From: JBOHHR01 sp050740975
GTDB lineage: Bacteria > Pseudomonadota > Gammaproteobacteria > JBOHHR01
Direction: 5' to 3'
Length of the DNA: 33,416 nucleotides
Assembly (NCBI GenBank): GCA_050740975.1
Contig: JBOIEE010000184.1
Coordinates: 1-33,416 of the forward strand
Of this stretch, positions 22,667 to 31,412 are shown in pieces (within the stretch, counting starts at the first letter, position 1; every line of letters begins with the position of its first letter). The translations under genes were made by a program, and so were the position numbers. A model generated the notes under the pieces. That model was not told the DNA's origin. It saw nothing but the letters and a program-made list of their open reading frames with translations, and did no database searches.

Positions 22667-24811
22667 TCAAGTTCTTATTCGCGCCACGCGGGAAACTGTC
22701 TTAATCCCCCGCATGGTGCGCATGATACGCGCCAAATGCTTGCGGTCCTTCACCGCGATGACGAATTTCAACAGCGCGAAACGGTCGTCTTTGCCCGATA
22801 TCTTGACATCCTCGATGTTGGCCCCTAAATCCGCTATGGTGGCGGCGACCGTGGCCAGCACCCCGCGCTGGTTATTCACCTCCAAGCAAACCTGGGTAGA
22901 AAACTCACCCACCACGTCTTTGGCCCATTCCAAGTCGACCCACCGGTCCGGATGCTTGCGAAACTCAGCGAGATTCTTGCAGCGTTGGCGGTGGATCACG
23001 ATCCCCCGACCTGCCGAAATAAGCCCCATAATCGGATCACCCGGTATCGGCCGGCAACACTTGGGGAGTGACACCACCATCCCCTCGATCCCTTTGATCG
23101 GCAACGGCAGCGCTGGCACGTTGTCCTTCACGTCACTCAGATTAGGCTGATCGCCCACCACCAAGGCACGCGCCACGATGGGCGCCAGCCGTTTCCCCAG
23201 TCCGACGTCGGTCAGCAGTGCCGCCATGTCGGCGCACTTTAGCTCCGCTAGGGTTCGCTCCAGCGCTTGCGGTCCGATCTCCGCAAAAGTCACGCGGAAC
23301 TGTTCTAGGGCGCGGTCTAGCATCCGCTGGCCCAGCTTCTTGGCTTCATCTTTCTTCAGATTTTTTAGGAAATGGTGAATGTGGGACCGAGCCTTCCCAG
23401 TGACCACAAAACCAAGCCACGTGGGGTTAGGGTGGGCGCCCGGTGCGGTGATGATCTCTACCGTCTGCCCCGTCTGCAAGGGGGTGCGCAAAGGTGCGAG
23501 CCGGCGATCCACGCGAGCCGCCACACAGCGATTCCCGATATCGGTATGCACCGCATACGCCAGATCAACGACCGTGGCGCCACGCGGAAGGCTCATGATA
23601 TCGCCCTTAGGGGTAAATACGTAAATCTCGTCGGGGAACAAATCGATTTTGACGGTTTCCAGAAACTCCTCCGAGTCTCCCGCCTTCTGGTGCATCTCCA
23701 ACACCCGCTTCAGCCACTCTCGAGCCCGAACGTGCGCGCTGTTGTTCGAGGCGCCGCCGCTTTTAAACAACCAATGCGCCGCCACCCCGGCATCGGCCAC
23801 ATCGTCCATCTCACGGGTGCGGATCTGAACTTCGATTGGGCAACCGTGGGGACCAAATAACACCGTGTGCAAGGATTGATAAGCGTTAGCCTTGGGTATG
23901 GCGATATAGTCCTTGAACTTACCCGGCATGGGCTTGAACACGTTATGCACCACACCCAGAGCCCGATAGCAAGAATCGACGTTGTCGGCGATAATGCGAA
24001 AACCATAGACATCGAAGAGCTCGGAGAAGCTCAATCGCTTCTGGCGCATTTTTTTATAAATGCTATAGGGGTGTTTCTCGCGCCCGAGAACAGAGCCAGG
24101 CAGGTTCTCCTCATGCAAACAACGAACGAATGCGGCCTTGATCTTGTCCACCGCCTGCTTGCGGTTGCCTGCGGCTCGTTGGACCTCCCTGCGCAAGACG
24201 CGATAACGCATGGGGTAAAGAGTGGCAAATCCCAGGTCTTCAAGCTCCAGACGCATGTGATTCATTCCCAGGCGCTGCGCGATGGGTGCATAGATATCCA
24301 AGGTTTCACGCGCGATTAGGCGCCGCTTCGCCGGTGCTAAAGCGGCGATGGTGCGCATGTTGTGAAGGCGATCGGCGAGCTTGACCAGAATGACCCGCAT
24401 GTCGTGGGTCATTGCCATCAGCATTTTCTGAAAATTATGCGCTTGGGCTTGCGCGTAGGTCTCAAACTCCATTTGGGTGAGCTTGCTAACCCCATCCACC
24501 AGCTCGGCGACCTCACTCCCGAATTCGCTGCTGATAAGATCCTTTTCGATTGCCGTATCTTCGATCACATCGTGCAGCATGGCCGCCATCAGTGTCTCGT
24601 GATCCATGTGCATCTGCACCAGGATTTCGGCCACTGCGACCGGGTGTTCGATGTAGGGCTCGCCGCTCAAACGATGCTGGCCTTTGTGGGCCCGTGCGCC
24701 GAATTCGTAAGCCTCTCGCACTTTCGCGACCTGGCCGGGCGCAAGGTAAGCACCAGCCCGCTTAAGTAAGTCTTCTAAGCTCGATGCGGGGGCGCTGGCC
24801 AACGTGGACAT
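22667..24811 (-). CDS. spoT: Bifunctional (p)ppGpp synthetase/hydrolase
   Basis: Controls the alarmone (p)ppGpp. The 714-residue chain has a hydrolase HD domain with AHKGQHR (about 41-47) and HDVIEDT (79-85), both intact, so hydrolase activity is expected. The synthetase domain (about 235-370) has YGFRIIADNVDSCYRALG, KDYIAIPKANAYQSLHT and EVQIRTREMDDVADAGVAAHW. TGS domain about 395-455 (DEIYVFTPKGDI), then a zinc-finger-like region with KCCRPIPGDPI, and a C-terminal ACT domain (about 640-714). The synthetase motif has the acidic EMDD type of SpoT/Rel proteins. It lies directly downstream of rpoZ and gmk as in E. coli. ATG at 24811 gives the usual start. Confidence 0.96.
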   Translation of the reverse strand: MSTLASAPASSLEDLLKRAGAYLAPGQVAKVREAYEFGARAHKGQHRLSGEPYIEHPVAVAEILVQMHMDHETLMAAMLHDVIEDTAIEKDLISSEFGSEVAELVDGVSKLTQMEFETYAQAQAHNFQKMLMAMTHDMRVILVKLADRLHNMRTIAALAPAKRRLIARETLDIYAPIAQRLGMNHMRLELEDLGFATLYPMRYRVLRREVQRAAGNRKQAVDKIKAAFVRCLHEENLPGSVLGREKHPYSIYKKMRQKRLSFSELFDVYGFRIIADNVDSCYRALGVVHNVFKPMPGKFKDYIAIPKANAYQSLHTVLFGPHGCPIEVQIRTREMDDVADAGVAAHWLFKSGGASNNSAHVRAREWLKRVLEMHQKAGDSEEFLETVKIDLFPDEIYVFTPKGDIMSLPRGATVVDLAYAVHTDIGNRCVAARVDRRLAPLRTPLQTGQTVEIITAPGAHPNPTWLGFVVTGKARSHIHHFLKNLKKDEAKKLGQRMLDRALEQFRVTFAEIGPQALERTLAELKCADMAALLTDVGLGKRLAPIVARALVVGDQPNLSDVKDNVPALPLPIKGIEGMVVSLPKCCRPIPGDPIMGLISAGRGIVIHRQRCKNLAEFRKHPDRWVDLEWAKDVVGEFSTQVCLEVNNQRGVLATVAATIADLGANIEDVKISGKDDRFALLKFVIAVKDRKHLARIMRTMRGIKTVSRVARIRT

Positions 24812-24901
24812 AACAGGTGTCTACATCAGCCTGGGGGTCCACCAAGAGCTAATCGTGAAGACGTCGAATACGGTTGGCTTCGCATCCAAAAGGAAGCTTG
24901 T

Positions 24902-25183
24902 TCATTCGCGTATGTCGAGAGCTTCCCCATCATCGTCTACTTTGAAGCGGGGCACATTGAACTCCTCTGCCTGCTCCTTCAACGCGATCGCATCGACCAT
25001 AACGTGGTCGATAAGACCATCGGCGATCTCGCGCAAGGCTAAAACGGTGGGCTTATCGTTTTCTTCATCCACCAACGGCCGCGATCCCAGACTGATCTGG
25101 CGCGCCCGCTTTGCGGCAAGCATGACCAAATCAAAGCGATTTTCTGCATGATTAAGACAGTCTTCTACCGTCACTCGTGCCAT
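24902..25183 (-). CDS. rpoZ: RNA polymerase omega subunit
   Basis: Small subunit that helps assemble RNA polymerase and forms part of a ppGpp-binding site. The 93-residue product begins MARVTVEDCLNHAENRFDLV, the invariant family start, and has AAKRARQI and KPTVLALREIADGLI. The open frame runs upstream to 25225, but those 14 residues are not conserved, so the start at 25183 is chosen. It lies between gmk and spoT; the gmk stop is 38 bases upstream. Confidence 0.96.
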   Translation of the reverse strand: MARVTVEDCLNHAENRFDLVMLAAKRARQISLGSRPLVDEENDKPTVLALREIADGLIDHVMVDAIALKEQAEEFNVPRFKVDDDGEALDIRE

Positions 25184-25221
25184 ATCGAATTCCCAAGTAA
25201 TTGGACATTTTTGAAATTCTA

Positions 25222-25851
25222 TCAAACCAGCGGTGATCGCGCCATTAAGGAGCGCAAGGTGTGTGCAAGCGCGTGTTTTTGCACCGAGCTTCGAAGCCGT
25301 CTCGCCCGAACAATCGCTTGCAGGTCGCTCAAGGCCTTCCCAAAATCATCGTTGACGATAAGATAATCATACTCCGCATAATGGGATATTTCGTTAGCCG
25401 CATCGCGCATCCGGCGCTCGATCACAGCGGCCTCATCCCCCCCCCTATGGGTTAAGCGACAACGCAAGGCTTCAAGCGAAGGAGGAAGAATGAAAACACT
25501 CACGCACTGAGGCAGGCACGCGCGGATCTGACGCGCTCCCTGCCAATCGATCTCCAGGATCACATCCTTGCCCTGCGCCCATTCGCGTTCTACCGCCAGG
25601 CGCGAGGTCCCATACCAACAATCGAACACCCGAGCGTGCTCCAGAAACGCACCCTCGGCCACCATGCGCTGGAATACCGCCGGTTGAATAAAATAATAGT
25701 CGACCCCCTCGCGCTCCCCGCTACGCATGGGTCGCGTACTGTGCGAGACCGCGACCGTGATCTGCGGTACCGTCTCCAATAACGCCCTTACCAGGCTTGT
25801 CTTTCCAGCGCCAGAGGGAGCCGAGACAATAAACACGGACGGCTCACTCAT
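25222..25851 (-). CDS. gmk: Guanylate kinase
   Basis: Phosphorylates GMP to GDP with ATP. The 209-residue product begins MSEPSVFIVSAPSGAGKTSL with the P-loop SGAGKTS. GMP-binding features follow: SHSTRPMRSGEREGVDYYF, FLEHARVF and DVILEIDWQGARQI. The frame could extend six codons to 25869, but the shorter form matches E. coli (207 residues). First gene of gmk-rpoZ-spoT-ridA-recG-ubiA. Any promoter must lie in the region 25852-26034, where I see no clear boxes. Confidence 0.96.
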   Translation of the reverse strand: MSEPSVFIVSAPSGAGKTSLVRALLETVPQITVAVSHSTRPMRSGEREGVDYYFIQPAVFQRMVAEGAFLEHARVFDCWYGTSRLAVEREWAQGKDVILEIDWQGARQIRACLPQCVSVFILPPSLEALRCRLTHRGGDEAAVIERRMRDAANEISHYAEYDYLIVNDDFGKALSDLQAIVRARRLRSSVQKHALAHTLRSLMARSPLV

Positions 25852-26034
25852 TCGATGTTCATAGCGCAACCGGAAAGCCGTGCCAAATAATGGGTTTGCT
25901 CATTTGCTAGGGGTGCACAAAAAAACGACGTCAGTGGCTTCGCCGGCTATTGTGCCACGCCGATAGCCGCAACTAGAAACCCCCGGTTATCGAAGCTCCA
26001 GAGCAGGCGCGGCGCCGAACAGCGTAAGAATACC

Positions 26035-26187
26035 TCACACGGCCAAGGCCATGCCGCCGCAGAAATAGAGCAGCAGAAAGAAGTCGAAGGCGAGCGGATT
26101 ATCGCTGCGGTTCAGGCGATAGGCGCACCGCGCAGATCCCGCCGGCAGCTCGCCGGCCAGGAAACCGTGCCACGCAACGGCCAGCAC
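26035..26187 (-). pseudogene. Remnant of a small membrane protein
   Basis: A 50-codon open stretch from a GTG at 26187 to TGA at 26035. It reads as a hydrophobic helix, a charged loop (RLNRSDNPLAFD) and a second hydrophobic run (FFLLLYFCGGMALAV). The pattern is that of the C-terminal half of a small inner-membrane protein whose beginning is lost. An in-frame stop lies just upstream, and no ribosome site is visible. It adjoins the toxin remnant, as if two broken genes had been joined by deletion. I cannot name the family. Confidence 0.4.
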
Positions 26188-26189
26188 GC

Positions 26190-26296
26190 TACAGTTTCAA
26201 GCTGCTGAACCGCGTCATAGATCTCTCCCGCGTTCTGGCGTCCTTAATCTTGTGCAACTGCCGGTAAGCCTTGGGCTTCCAATCAATCGAGAACAT
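26190..26296 (-). pseudogene. Degraded RelE/ParE-type toxin gene fragment
   Basis: From ATG at 26296 the minus strand reads MFSIDWKPKAYRQLHKIKDA, the typical first strand and helix of RelE/ParE/HigB-type toxins. After about 20 codons the frame slips. Reading one frame over continues with GEIYDAVQQLET, again the expected next helix of the family. The homology then ends at about 26190 and runs into unrelated sequence, so about half of a normal 90-residue toxin is missing. No antitoxin gene is visible on either side. This is a frameshifted, truncated remnant of a toxin-antitoxin module; loss of the antitoxin is tolerable because the toxin is dead. Confidence 0.6.
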
Positions 26297-26303
26297 GACA
26301 TTA

Positions 26304-26319
26304 TTATAAGTATTTATAA
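26304..26319 (-). promoter_or_regulatory. Paired TTATAA boxes upstream of the toxin remnant
   Basis: Two self-complementary TTATAA hexamers, separated by four bases, lie just upstream of the toxin remnant's ATG (26296). Such AT-rich dyads are typical of autoregulated toxin-antitoxin promoters. They could also simply be a -10 region. This is inference from position. Confidence 0.3.
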
Positions 26320-26452
26320 GGATCTCTCAAGGTGAATATCGACTCACGCTCCGACCTTGGAAACACGTGTGCTGACGGTCACTTCCGGCAACACTGTGCC
26401 TTCGGTACAGATCTGCTTGGCGCCGTTTTGGGACCCGTTAACACGGTCGCGA

Positions 26453-28204
26453 CTATTTTTCGATCAAATAATCGCCGATGACCAAAGCCTCTAGCCCGGT
26501 GGTGTAAAACATTCCCAGCGCATCCTCTACAGAATGGATCATGGGCTTTCCCATGACGTTGAAACTGGTATTGAGCACCAGGGGAACGCCGCTCAGACCA
26601 TAGAATACCGCGATGAGATCGTAGAACTTCTGGTTCCATTCGCGCTTGACGGTTTGCAAGCGGCCTGTGCCATCCACATGTACGACGGCAGGAACCCGGT
26701 CTTTCACTTCTTCGCGAAAGCGAAGCGTGCGTTCCATGAAAGGCGACTCCTGATAGTTCACAAAATAAGCCGGGCCGTGCTTATGCAGGATGGCGGGGGC
26801 AAAAGGCCGGAAGGATTCGCGAAACTTTACCTGCGTGTTAAGGCGTGTCTTCACCGCCGGATCACGGGGATCGGCCAGGATGGAGCGATTGCCCAAAGCC
26901 CGAGGGCCGAATTCCGCCCGCCCTTGCACCCAGCCAAGGAGCTTTCCGCTCGCGAGAAGCTTTGCCGCTTCCAGGTGCACACGGCCGGGCAAAAAGCGCG
27001 CCTTGGGGGTTTGACCGAGCTCGATCACACGCTTAAGCGCTTGTTGTGAGATTTCGCTTCCGCGGTAAGGCGACGCCGTGATGGCCGGCCGCGGTGCCCG
27101 GGAATTCTCTCGCCGATGGGCAAGCAGGGCTGCGCCAAGGGCGTTTCCGTCGTCTGCCGGAGCACAGGGGATGTGTAAGCGTTGGAATGGCAAACGGCCG
27201 AGGACGGTGCCCGCATAGGACGAATTGAGCGCACAACCGCCGCCCAACACCAGATCCTCCGAGGGCGCGAGCGCGTGCAACTGTACCAGCAAAGCGTCCA
27301 TCAGCTGGCAAAAGTAGGCTTGCGAGGTATAGGCGAGATCGGCCACGGATAGCGCATCCGTCCCCGGTACGCGGGCGTAGGGCTGCAAGGCATGGCAGAG
27401 CTGGCGCACGCGAGATGGCGAGGGATAGCGGATCCCGCTTTTTACCGGCTTCGCGAGCGCCCCAAGCAAGCAGGCGATCGCCTCATCGTGTTTTCCATAG
27501 GGCGCGAGGCCCATCACCTTCCATTCCTCCCCTCTGAGACTGGAGAAGCCGCACAGTTCGGTCACCAACATGTACAAAGCGCCCAGACTCTCGGGGCCGC
27601 GATGGTGCTTAAGAAGGCGAAGCTTTGGCTTTTGATAGTGGAAAAAGCTGATCGTCCCCTGCTCTCCATGCCCATCCACGATGAGGCAGGCCGCCTGATC
27701 GAAAGGGCTGGTATAGCACGCCGTTGCCGCGTGTGTGAGATGGTGTTCGAAGTCATAGAAGACCACGTTGCGGTTGCCGTAGGTTTGGCGCAAGGTAGCA
27801 ACCAGATTGGCACCCGCTTTCACCCGGCTGCTGACGGAGCACAACAGAAGGTGTAACAATCGGTAGCGCTCCAGCAGCAGCCAGGCTGATGTTTTGTCCA
27901 GATTAAAACGACTGAGGGATGGCGCCTGGATAAACCCAAACGCACCGGCGAGCGATACCCACAAAGGAAAGCGGGCGTAACGGGGGCTCCAGGTGCGAGC
28001 GATTACAAAACGCGCCTTAGGGTCGCAATACGTCTCCAGCAACTCGCGTATGCGAAACAGGGGGTCTGGCTCGCAATTGATGGCGCGTTTGTTTTGTAAA
28101 TAACGCTCAGTAGCTTCGGCGAACAGAACATCCCCTTGGGGCGATACGATCGCGATGGCGGGATCGTGCAGCGTGGTCGCAAGGCCCACGTAATACGTTT
28201 TCAT
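26453..28204 (-). CDS. O-carbamoyltransferase, NodU/CmcH/TobZ family
   Basis: Transfers a carbamoyl group from carbamoyl phosphate, through a carbamoyl-adenylate made with ATP, to a hydroxyl of a small molecule. The 583-residue product keeps the family motifs. In the N-terminal Kae1-like domain: HHLTHAA (154-160, iron/substrate histidines), VDGHG (176-180), KVMGLAPYG (229-237) and GGGCALN (321-327). In the C-terminal YrdC-like domain: GRAEFGPRALGNRSI (428-442), VKFRESFRPFAPA (459-471), DGTGRLQTV (511-519) and NTSFN (545-549). The acceptor cannot be read from sequence. Its start is 15 bases after the stop of the di-iron protein gene, so the two are co-transcribed. The family acts in antibiotic, Nod-factor and other tailoring pathways. 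Confidence 0.93.
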   Translation of the reverse strand: MKTYYVGLATTLHDPAIAIVSPQGDVLFAEATERYLQNKRAINCEPDPLFRIRELLETYCDPKARFVIARTWSPRYARFPLWVSLAGAFGFIQAPSLSRFNLDKTSAWLLLERYRLLHLLLCSVSSRVKAGANLVATLRQTYGNRNVVFYDFEHHLTHAATACYTSPFDQAACLIVDGHGEQGTISFFHYQKPKLRLLKHHRGPESLGALYMLVTELCGFSSLRGEEWKVMGLAPYGKHDEAIACLLGALAKPVKSGIRYPSPSRVRQLCHALQPYARVPGTDALSVADLAYTSQAYFCQLMDALLVQLHALAPSEDLVLGGGCALNSSYAGTVLGRLPFQRLHIPCAPADDGNALGAALLAHRRENSRAPRPAITASPYRGSEISQQALKRVIELGQTPKARFLPGRVHLEAAKLLASGKLLGWVQGRAEFGPRALGNRSILADPRDPAVKTRLNTQVKFRESFRPFAPAILHKHGPAYFVNYQESPFMERTLRFREEVKDRVPAVVHVDGTGRLQTVKREWNQKFYDLIAVFYGLSGVPLVLNTSFNVMGKPMIHSVEDALGMFYTTGLEALVIGDYLIEK

Positions 28205-28219
28205 GACCCGTGTACCGCA

Positions 28220-30532
28220 TTACGCGGCAGCAGCCTGGCGCGACCGTTGCCATAACCCGAGCGCGCGGCGCAGGCCGAAGCGGCGCACGTAGGCCCAGGC
28301 GATGTGGCGCCAGGTGCGCTTGGAAACGACCGTCAACGCGCCATATCCAGTCCAAATCCGCCGCCAGCGGCGTTGCATCTCCTCTTCACCGGAGCTCACA
28401 AGCACGTCGTCCAGGTCCAGCGCGATGGCATCGAATGCGAGTCTGGCATGACCGCTCGCGAGATTGTCCACGGCCTGATGCAAGACGAAAAACCGCGGAT
28501 CGATGTCCCAGTAGCGCAGCTCATCGATCAGGGTACGGTAGAACCCCCCCAAACCGCTCAGCTCAATAGCGAGGTTCAGACCCAGGATCTCAGGGAAAAA
28601 AGACCTGGGAAACTGAGAGATGGCGAGGAGATAGTTCGGGATCGCGAAATTGCCTTCTGGCACGCCAGGCCAATCCCAATCCACTGGCGAATTGATCGGT
28701 GGGACGCGCGTTCCCTGCACACGCAATAGCTCCCGGAAGATATTGGCGTGATTGCGCCTTGGGTTCCCATTGCCGATCTCATCGTCGTAGATCTGAAACA
28801 GCTTGGCCCGCACCTCCTCATTGGCGCACCCCGCAAGCGTGATGTTCTGCAACCAGCAACCGTCCACTAGCGTGAAAGGTGCCACCTGTTCTAACAGCCA
28901 TTGGTATTCCTGTTTGTTAAGGCGAGGCGGGGGGACAAACGGGCGATAGCGAGACACGGCATCCGAATAGAGAGCTGTAATGCGTGCCTCGAATGCCGAG
29001 TGGGTATAGGGGAAAGGCCGCAGGAGGTCCCCTGCGCGCGTGTGTCGCAACACCTTTTCTGTGTGCCGCAGCCATCGGTGCACAAAGACCCACGCTTGGC
29101 GCCTTATCTGCGGGTAAACATCTACATTGACCAGACGGTGGAACACTTGCTTCCAGGACTGCGTTTGAGTCGACCTATCTTTGCGGGTTTTCGGCCAGTG
29201 CAGACCGGGGTTGAGATCGGAGTTGACGGCAGGTGGCTGGCCGTTTTCGGGCGTTGGCAAAACCGCCGGTTCCGCTGAGCCACCTTCCAGGCTACGCACC
29301 CATTTTTTTAGGGTGGCGATTTCTTCTCCGGTGAACACCTGATACATGGGCCCATCGGGAGAGAGCAGGGCGTGGAAAAACGGGCTCTGATCGGGATCGC
29401 CGACTTTGAGATAGGGCGATTGCGCAAAGGCCGATAAAAACGCATCCAAGTCCCCTTCGATCCATTCCGCTAGCGATTTGCCGAAAAGCTCGGCGCCGTG
29501 ATGATGCCCCTGAGCGAACGCGCGCTTCGCTTGGAAGATCGCCATTACCTGCGCCCGCAGACTGGGGTTGCTTTCGCTTGTGAACCGTTTCTGCAGCACG
29601 GTTCTGTGGGGCTGTTCAATGACGTGCTGAACGACGACCCCATTCCAAAGGCGTTGCCAATGGCGCTGCCGCAATGCTTCAGGAAGCGACGCCAAATAGT
29701 CGCACACGACCCGGAAAATGGTCTCGAGCGGTGTTTGCTCCTCGATTGCGCCCTCCCGGCGTCCACGCCAGCGTTCCGCGGCTTCCCCCGGCGCAAGCGA
29801 GAGCAATGCCCAGTGATCGATAGCCGATACACCGCCAAAATGCCCCAGGGTGTAACCGATGACCTCGGGGAGAAAGCACCTAGGAAAGAACGATAGCGCG
29901 AGCTGAAACACCGGCGTGGCGAAAGCTTGTTCCAAGATCCGTGTTTGGCTTATAAAGGCCCAGGAGCCGGTGGCCGGCAGAATGATCCCGGATGAGTGCA
30001 ATAACTCCCTGTACAAGAAACGGCTGCTTGAGGTGGGCTCTCCCCCGCCCAGTTTAGCGGCGTAGAAGCGCGACAGCCGCGCGTAGGGTTCACTATGGGC
30101 GGTCGCTGCGTTGGCGATGTGTTGGAGCCAGCATCCGTCGAGCAGCGCCGTAGGAGCGAACTCACGCAGCACATGCAAGCGATCGGACCCTGTGCTACCG
30201 AGATAGCGACCTACGATCCTACGCAAAGCGCGGATCCGTTTTCGCAACGCCTCAGGCGAATACCGAAACAAGCGCAATAGAGCGGGCGTATTGCGCAGCT
30301 GCTGGACCGAGCGCAGCCTATCTGTCACCAGAGCAAAAGCCGGTTGGTACACCGCTGGGAATTCGTCGTGGTGGAGTAAAAAATAAAAATTCTCAGGGGC
30401 CGTAAGTGCAGTGCAGCGGTCGGCATCGGGCTGTCCGAATCGAGGTTCGAATCGCGCTTCCGGGAGATCTGCGCTGGCGAAATCGTCGGCGAGTGGCCGC
30501 CACTTAGTGTATCCGATCGCGGTAACGGACAT
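28220..30532 (-). CDS. Tandem haem-oxygenase-like di-iron protein (HDO fold), N-terminal copy degenerate
   Basis: A 770-residue protein with two related halves (numbering from the TTG at 30538). Shared blocks: LLDGCWLQHI (132-141) and LVDGCWLQNI (557-566); LYRELL and IFRELL; FFPRCFLPEVIGY and FPRSFFPEILGL; HWQRLWNG and RWRRIWTG. The C-terminal copy has a plausible di-iron set E587, H597, E650, H687, D691 and H697 (LHQAVDNLASGHA). In the N-terminal copy the equivalents of E587 and H597 are K162 and S172, and the third-helix segment is missing. A middle region (about 330-415) follows the first copy. HDO proteins do O2-dependent oxidations such as N-oxygenation or C-C cleavage; the reaction here is unknown. 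ATG at 30532 is chosen because GGAG lies eight bases upstream. Carbamoyltransferase follows. Confidence 0.78.
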   Translation of the reverse strand: MSVTAIGYTKWRPLADDFASADLPEARFEPRFGQPDADRCTALTAPENFYFLLHHDEFPAVYQPAFALVTDRLRSVQQLRNTPALLRLFRYSPEALRKRIRALRRIVGRYLGSTGSDRLHVLREFAPTALLDGCWLQHIANAATAHSEPYARLSRFYAAKLGGGEPTSSSRFLYRELLHSSGIILPATGSWAFISQTRILEQAFATPVFQLALSFFPRCFLPEVIGYTLGHFGGVSAIDHWALLSLAPGEAAERWRGRREGAIEEQTPLETIFRVVCDYLASLPEALRQRHWQRLWNGVVVQHVIEQPHRTVLQKRFTSESNPSLRAQVMAIFQAKRAFAQGHHHGAELFGKSLAEWIEGDLDAFLSAFAQSPYLKVGDPDQSPFFHALLSPDGPMYQVFTGEEIATLKKWVRSLEGGSAEPAVLPTPENGQPPAVNSDLNPGLHWPKTRKDRSTQTQSWKQVFHRLVNVDVYPQIRRQAWVFVHRWLRHTEKVLRHTRAGDLLRPFPYTHSAFEARITALYSDAVSRYRPFVPPPRLNKQEYQWLLEQVAPFTLVDGCWLQNITLAGCANEEVRAKLFQIYDDEIGNGNPRRNHANIFRELLRVQGTRVPPINSPVDWDWPGVPEGNFAIPNYLLAISQFPRSFFPEILGLNLAIELSGLGGFYRTLIDELRYWDIDPRFFVLHQAVDNLASGHARLAFDAIALDLDDVLVSSGEEEMQRRWRRIWTGYGALTVVSKRTWRHIAWAYVRRFGLRRALGLWQRSRQAAAA

Positions 30533-30534
30533 GC

Positions 30535-31269
30535 TCAACGCTCCAGCAGGATGTCTTTAGCTTGATTTATCTTCGCGGCTAGATAGTCCGAACCCCCGCG
30601 ATCCGGATGGAACTTTTGCATCAAGCGGCGGTGCGCCGCGGTGATGTCGGCGTCGCTGGCAGCGGATTGCAAGCCGAGCACCCGATAAGCCTCTTCGCGA
30701 GTCATACGCCCCGGAGCGGACCATCCCTTGGATCTGGCGTTTGTACCGTTTCGCCAATCCGGTCCGCAAACCCGATCGAGATAAGCCGCCAGCACGTTAG
30801 CCGAATCCCGGTCCGCGAGCTGATACTGGTTAAACAAATCGATCAGTTGGGCGCGCGACAGCTCGTGCAATCTCTTTCCCGCAAAAGCGCCTTCCAAGAT
30901 CTCCCCGCGGATCTCCCCGCTGGCATGATCGAGCGACACACGCACAAAACGGGTTTGCACGGTTGATGTATCGCCGGCTGGGGTAAAGGGTGCCGCGGAC
31001 CGCATGCGCCGCCACAGCTGATGCAACACTGGGGCATAGCGCAACCAGGGAAGCAGTCGTATCAAAGCGGCCACCAGCGCCCCTGCGAGCGCGATCACCC
31101 AATGCAGGCGGCCGCTCACAGCCAAAAACACTAAAGCGAGCAGCCCCAGCACCACCGCGCCTCGGCGCAAAAAACGGGACACGATCGGAGTAGGACTGCG
31201 TACAAACCAGCGTCCGGCGAGAAGCAGCCCTAGCAGAACCAGAGGCCCTAAGATCAATAAAGCCCGCAT
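30535..31269 (-). CDS. Membrane-anchored J-domain (DnaJ-like) protein
   Basis: A 244-residue co-chaperone. Two or three hydrophobic segments occupy the N-terminus (about 4-20, 38-52 and 56-75). A soluble middle domain with the conserved GEIRGEILEGAFAGKRLHELSRAQLIDL (113-145) precedes a C-terminal J domain (about 189-244) with AYRVLGL, the HPD tripeptide (221-223, which stimulates Hsp70 ATPase) and AAKINQAKDILL. No glycine-rich or zinc-finger region, so it is a type III J-protein, in a Pam18-like arrangement with the J domain last. This family occurs widely in proteobacteria and recruits DnaK to the membrane; its clients are unknown. The stop is two bases before the di-iron protein ATG, so co-translation is likely. 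Confidence 0.88.
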   Translation of the reverse strand: MRALLILGPLVLLGLLLAGRWFVRSPTPIVSRFLRRGAVVLGLLALVFLAVSGRLHWVIALAGALVAALIRLLPWLRYAPVLHQLWRRMRSAAPFTPAGDTSTVQTRFVRVSLDHASGEIRGEILEGAFAGKRLHELSRAQLIDLFNQYQLADRDSANVLAAYLDRVCGPDWRNGTNARSKGWSAPGRMTREEAYRVLGLQSAASDADITAAHRRLMQKFHPDRGGSDYLAAKINQAKDILLER

Positions 31270-31412
31270 GCTAATTCAGTCCCACCTGGGGTGTGCGCAT
31301 TATACCCCATCGCCCTGTCCTGGCGCCGGGACCACACGGGCGAGTAGTGGTAGACGCTCGTTTATTCCGTCCCCTCGCTGCCCTCATTCGGCCTTCCGCT
31401 AGCCAGCAAGAG

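Larger units (their letters stand above)
25852..26452. other. 600-base non-coding, decayed stretch between gmk and the carbamoyltransferase
   Basis: No intact gene is present. It contains remnants of a RelE-type toxin and of a small membrane protein (listed separately), an AT-rich TTATAA pair, and 165 bases next to gmk where its promoter must lie. The 150 bases nearest the carbamoyltransferase stop (26302-26452) show no recognisable gene and no convincing terminator. Confidence 0.6.

Noticed and set aside
26453..28204. Naming the carbamoyltransferase nodU
   Set aside because: No nodulation genes are present, and the family is broad; the acceptor cannot be told from sequence.
28220..30538. 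Reading the 770-residue protein as a haem oxygenase
   Set aside because: The fold class is related, but the E/H/D ligand pattern of the C-terminal half fits di-iron HDO proteins, not haem ligation, and the length is three times too great.
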